Shown here: piece after piece, positions 7,199 through 9,070 of the stretch
How the letters are laid out: each line of letters begins with the position of its first letter
Numbering within the stretch: the first letter of the stretch is position 1
Assembly: GCA_934358235.1 (NCBI GenBank)
Contig: CAKRKK010000089.1
Coordinates: 1-9,070, forward strand
Direction of reading: 5' to 3'
DNA: 9,070 nt
Origin: an uncultured Lachnospira sp.
GTDB lineage: Bacteria > Bacillota > Clostridia > Lachnospirales > Lachnospiraceae
The notes under the pieces: model-generated
Told to the model about the DNA's origin: nothing
The model's input: the letters and a program-made list of their open reading frames with translations, nothing else
Database searches by the model: none
Translations under genes and position numbers: made by a program

Positions 7199-7286
7199 AT
7201 TAATCCTCATTTCTACACATTGATTCACTAATCTTAAATCTATCAGGCCTGCTCCTTTACTTTACAATTCACGCAAACCTTATATC

Positions 7287-7315
7287 ATTTTATCACATCA
7301 AGCTTAAATCTACAA
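7287..7315 (-). promoter_or_regulatory. Candidate promoter of the DUF6106-like gene
   Basis: On the minus strand, -35 TTGTAG (7310-7315, weak) and -10 TAAAAT (7287-7292) are spaced 17 bp, with an extended -10 TGA immediately upstream of the -10. The predicted start near 7280 would give a leader of about 80 nt. Confidence 0.5.
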
Positions 7316-7320
7316 CCAGA

Positions 7321-7375
7321 TGGAATTATAAGTATATTTATTATCTTATTATCTTATTATGCTATTTTAATTCCA
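7321..7375. repeat. Inverted repeat enclosing three 8-bp AT repeats, downstream of the MATE gene
   Basis: TGGAATTA (7321-7328) and TAATTCCA (7368-7375) are perfect inverted repeats. The 39-bp loop contains three direct copies of TTATTATC (7338-7361, last copy ending in G). The region separates the MATE stop from the next promoter and contains no recognisable GC-rich terminator. Confidence 0.5.
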
Positions 7376-7405
7376 CTATATACTATCTTATATTATTTCT
7401 TACTA

Positions 7406-8755
7406 CTATCTTGTAATATTTCTTACCCAGATGTACTTCTTATAATGTATATATACTGCCGGGAGCTTTACGAGCTCATCCATGCTTATTATGATATATA
7501 CAAGCCAGACTGGTGCATTAAATACAAATGCTGCTATAAAGCCAAGTGGAACCGCAAAGCACCACATAGCACCAACATTTCCCTTCATATCAAACTTTGC
7601 ATCACCACCGGCGCAGAATATTCCATCCAGAACAGTTGTATTCACCGACTGTCCCATCAGATTAATGCCGAGGACTATCAGCATAAAGCCAAGATACCCC
7701 TTCGCTGTATCTGACATAGGGGCTGCACGCGATACAACCGGAGCTACAACGATAAGAAGCAGACCTGTTATTATCCCAATGGCTATTGACAGTCTTGTAA
7801 TTCTTCCACCATATTCCCTGGCTTTATCAAGCTTTCCTGCCCCTAGAAGATTACCTATAATAATTCCTGCCCCGGCACTAACCCCCCTTATAACGCACTG
7901 CACCATACTCTTTACTATACTGGCTATGGAATTCGCTGCAACAGCATCACTTCCCATATGTCCTAGTATAACTGAGTATAATACAAATGCAATGCCCCAC
8001 ACTAAGGAGGCACATAGCACAGGTGTTGTGTAATACCAGAAATCTCTTGTAAGTGCTTTATCGGTATGAATAATTCCTTTCCATTCCAGAGCGGCAATCC
8101 TGTCTTTGTTAACTACAATATATGCCCATACAAGCTCTATCACTCTCGATATTACAGTTGCATAAGCCGCTCCACGTATGCCAAGGCGTGGCATGCCAAG
8201 TAGTCCAAATATAAGGACAGCATTGCAGACTATATTAACAGCAACTGCTGATGAGCTGATAACAGAGCTTTGTGCTGCCCTTCCTGTATTCTTAAGAAGA
8301 ATCAGATATACCTGTGATACTGCACACAGCACATAGGATAAGGCTACCGCCCTTATATATATTGTACCGCTTGCAATAAGCTCCGGTTCGTTAGTGAATA
8401 TCCTTATAAGTCCCTCAGGTATGAGAAGCGCAAGAATAGTGAATATGCCGCCTGACAACAGATTAGCATATAAAGCCACCGGCATGACCTTTTCAATAGC
8501 TTTTATGTCCTTCTTTCCCCAGTACTGCGAAATCATTATTCCTGAACCTGCTGTTATCCCTGCTATAAACAGATTAAGCACAAACTGTATCTGTCCGGCA
8601 AGTGAAGCTGCAGACAACGAGGTCTGGTCCACAAAACCCAGCATAACCGCATCTGTGGCACTCACAAGTGCCAACATAAACTGCTGTATAGCTATCGGAA
8701 CAACCAGTTTAACCAGCTTTTCTGACAAATCATCATTCTTTCTATTAAAAAACAT
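7406..8755 (-). CDS. MATE-family multidrug/metabolite efflux transporter
   Basis: MATE proteins export cationic drugs or metabolites in exchange for Na+ or H+ across the inner membrane. The 449-residue length and about 12 hydrophobic segments match the family. The two homologous halves are visible: AGSGIMISQYWGKKD (69-83) in the first and AGAGIIIGNLLGAGKLDKA (295-313) in the second. Also typical are the early VPIAIQQ with its conserved proline (Pro20), TDAVMLG (34-40) and DGIFCAGGDAKF (377-388). The substrate and coupling ion cannot be assigned. The ATG at 8755 has AGGAG at 8766-8770, 10 nt away. Its own candidate promoter and the strong terminator after the flagellin gene make it an independent unit. 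No terminator is obvious after its stop. No regulator gene is adjacent. Confidence 0.97.
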   Translation of the reverse strand: MFFNRKNDDLSEKLVKLVVPIAIQQFMLALVSATDAVMLGFVDQTSLSAASLAGQIQFVLNLFIAGITAGSGIMISQYWGKKDIKAIEKVMPVALYANLLSGGIFTILALLIPEGLIRIFTNEPELIASGTIYIRAVALSYVLCAVSQVYLILLKNTGRAAQSSVISSSAVAVNIVCNAVLIFGLLGMPRLGIRGAAYATVISRVIELVWAYIVVNKDRIAALEWKGIIHTDKALTRDFWYYTTPVLCASLVWGIAFVLYSVILGHMGSDAVAANSIASIVKSMVQCVIRGVSAGAGIIIGNLLGAGKLDKAREYGGRITRLSIAIGIITGLLLIVVAPVVSRAAPMSDTAKGYLGFMLIVLGINLMGQSVNTTVLDGIFCAGGDAKFDMKGNVGAMWCFAVPLGFIAAFVFNAPVWLVYIIISMDELVKLPAVYIHYKKYIWVRNITR

Positions 8756-8820
8756 AAACCAAGCTCTCCTGACATATATGAATCAGCTCAATCTGCTGCA
8801 ATTCACTTAATAACCTTGAT

Positions 8821-8850
8821 AGCATAACATATTCCTTATACATTGCACAA
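8821..8850 (-). promoter_or_regulatory. Candidate promoter of the MATE transporter gene
   Basis: On the minus strand, -35 TTGTGC (8845-8850) and -10 TATGCT (8821-8826) are spaced 18 bp, with an extended -10 TGT directly upstream. The predicted start is near 8814, immediately after the flagellin terminator. Its leader contains a small imperfect hairpin at 8780-8804. Confidence 0.5.
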
Positions 8851-8851
8851 C

Positions 8852-8900
8852 AAAAAGCCCCTTCATTTATGAGCATGGAACATAAACGAAGGGACTTTTT
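8852..8900 (-). terminator. Strong intrinsic terminator downstream of flagellin
   Basis: A continuous 20-bp stem pairs 8881-8900 with 8852-8871 around a 9-nt loop, ending in CTTTTT on the 3' side. Two positions pair as G-U only in the minus-strand RNA and are mismatches on the plus strand, so the hairpin is built for minus-strand transcription, i.e. for the flagellin gene. Confidence 0.92.
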
Positions 8901-8919
8901 ATAATATTAATATTGTTAC

Positions 8920-8947
8920 AGTCAGAAGGGCTTTTGCCCCTCTGACT
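8920..8947 (-). terminator. First hairpin after flagellin, upstream of the main terminator
   Basis: A 12-bp stem with one G-U wobble (minus-strand AGTCAGAGGGGC with GCCCTTCTGACT) closes an AAAA tetraloop. No T run follows directly (GTAACAATATT), so alone it is more likely an mRNA 3'-stabilising hairpin or pause site in tandem with the terminator at 8852-8900. Confidence 0.7.
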
Positions 8948-8995
8948 AATATATACAAAAGCTGTTGCTTTCGTTAAGCTTTAATCAATGATTAA

Positions 8996-9070
8996 TTACT
9001 GAAGGAGTGTAAGAACACCCTGGTTAGCCTGGTTAGCCTGTGCAAGCATAGACTGTCCAGCCTGAGCTAA
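8996..9070 (-). CDS. Flagellin, C-terminal 24 codons only
   Basis: The visible residues read AQAGQSMLAQANQANQGVLT followed by LLQ and TAA. This is the conserved C-terminal D0 helix of bacterial flagellin, which pairs with the N-terminal helix to form the filament core and carries export and polymerisation information. The rest of the gene lies beyond the right edge, so length, variable domain, start and promoter cannot be judged. A nearly exact 9-bp direct repeat (CAGGCTAAC twice) simply encodes QAN-QAN. Two tandem hairpins follow the stop. Its presence implies a flagellated organism and fits the chemotaxis-like pair at 3633-4625. Confidence 0.92.
   Translation of the reverse strand, partial: LAQAGQSMLAQANQANQGVLTLLQ

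Noticed and set aside
7199..7228. Ten-codon N-terminal extension of the DUF6106-like protein (ATG at 7228)
   Set aside because: No ribosome-binding site upstream of 7228, while the ATG at 7198 has GAGGA at 5-nt spacing and matches the expected family N-terminus.
7482..8033. Plus-strand 183-codon frame
   Set aside because: It lies wholly antisense to the MATE gene, whose protein is unmistakable; the composition (rich in P, T, I and A) is that of a mirror frame.

Overview
The window looks like chromosomal DNA of a motile, low-GC, anaerobic Firmicute, most likely a Lachnospiraceae member of the Lachnospira/Roseburia/Butyrivibrio type. The reasons are the AT-rich intergenic DNA, the heavy use of ATA codons, and a flagellin C-terminus (ending QGVLTLLQ) typical of that family. 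The protein sequences read like Lachnospiraceae versions of their families. The placement is by recognition only; no database search was possible.

Every supported gene is on the minus strand, so transcription runs from high to low coordinates. From the right edge: the last 24 codons of a flagellin gene (8996-9070), followed by two tandem hairpins (8920-8947 and 8852-8900); a MATE-family efflux transporter (7406-8755) with its own candidate promoter; a small two-helix membrane protein resembling DUF6106 (6692-7198), whose 3' end lies in a 15-bp tandem repeat array; a 364-bp gene-free stretch (6328-6691) holding that array, a near-consensus promoter, an intrinsic terminator and a long inverted repeat; guaB (IMP dehydrogenase, 4867-6327), closed by a good terminator; and then a tightly spaced run with a near-consensus promoter at its head: a CheX-like phosphatase gene, a stand-alone CheY-like receiver, a truA-family gene, argS, and a family-2 glycosyltransferase that runs off the left edge.

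The CheX-like protein and receiver probably form a two-gene phosphorelay module (phosphatase plus receiver). They appear to share a transcript with tRNA-modification and aminoacylation genes, since no convincing terminator separates them. A long imperfect hairpin between truA and argS may modulate read-through. guaB stands apart: it is preceded by promoter, short leader, terminator and hairpin, an arrangement typical of attenuation or riboswitch control, or alternatively of a small RNA encoded upstream of guaB.

The points most worth a second look are: (1) the structured guaB leader, in which I recognise no known riboswitch class; (2) the TruA homologue, whose universally conserved catalytic Asp is Glu; (3) the 15-bp repeats that copy the last codons and stop codon of the DUF6106-like gene in frame; and (4) the CheX/receiver pair sitting outside any visible chemotaxis operon. 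No mobile element, CRISPR array, tRNA or rRNA was seen.
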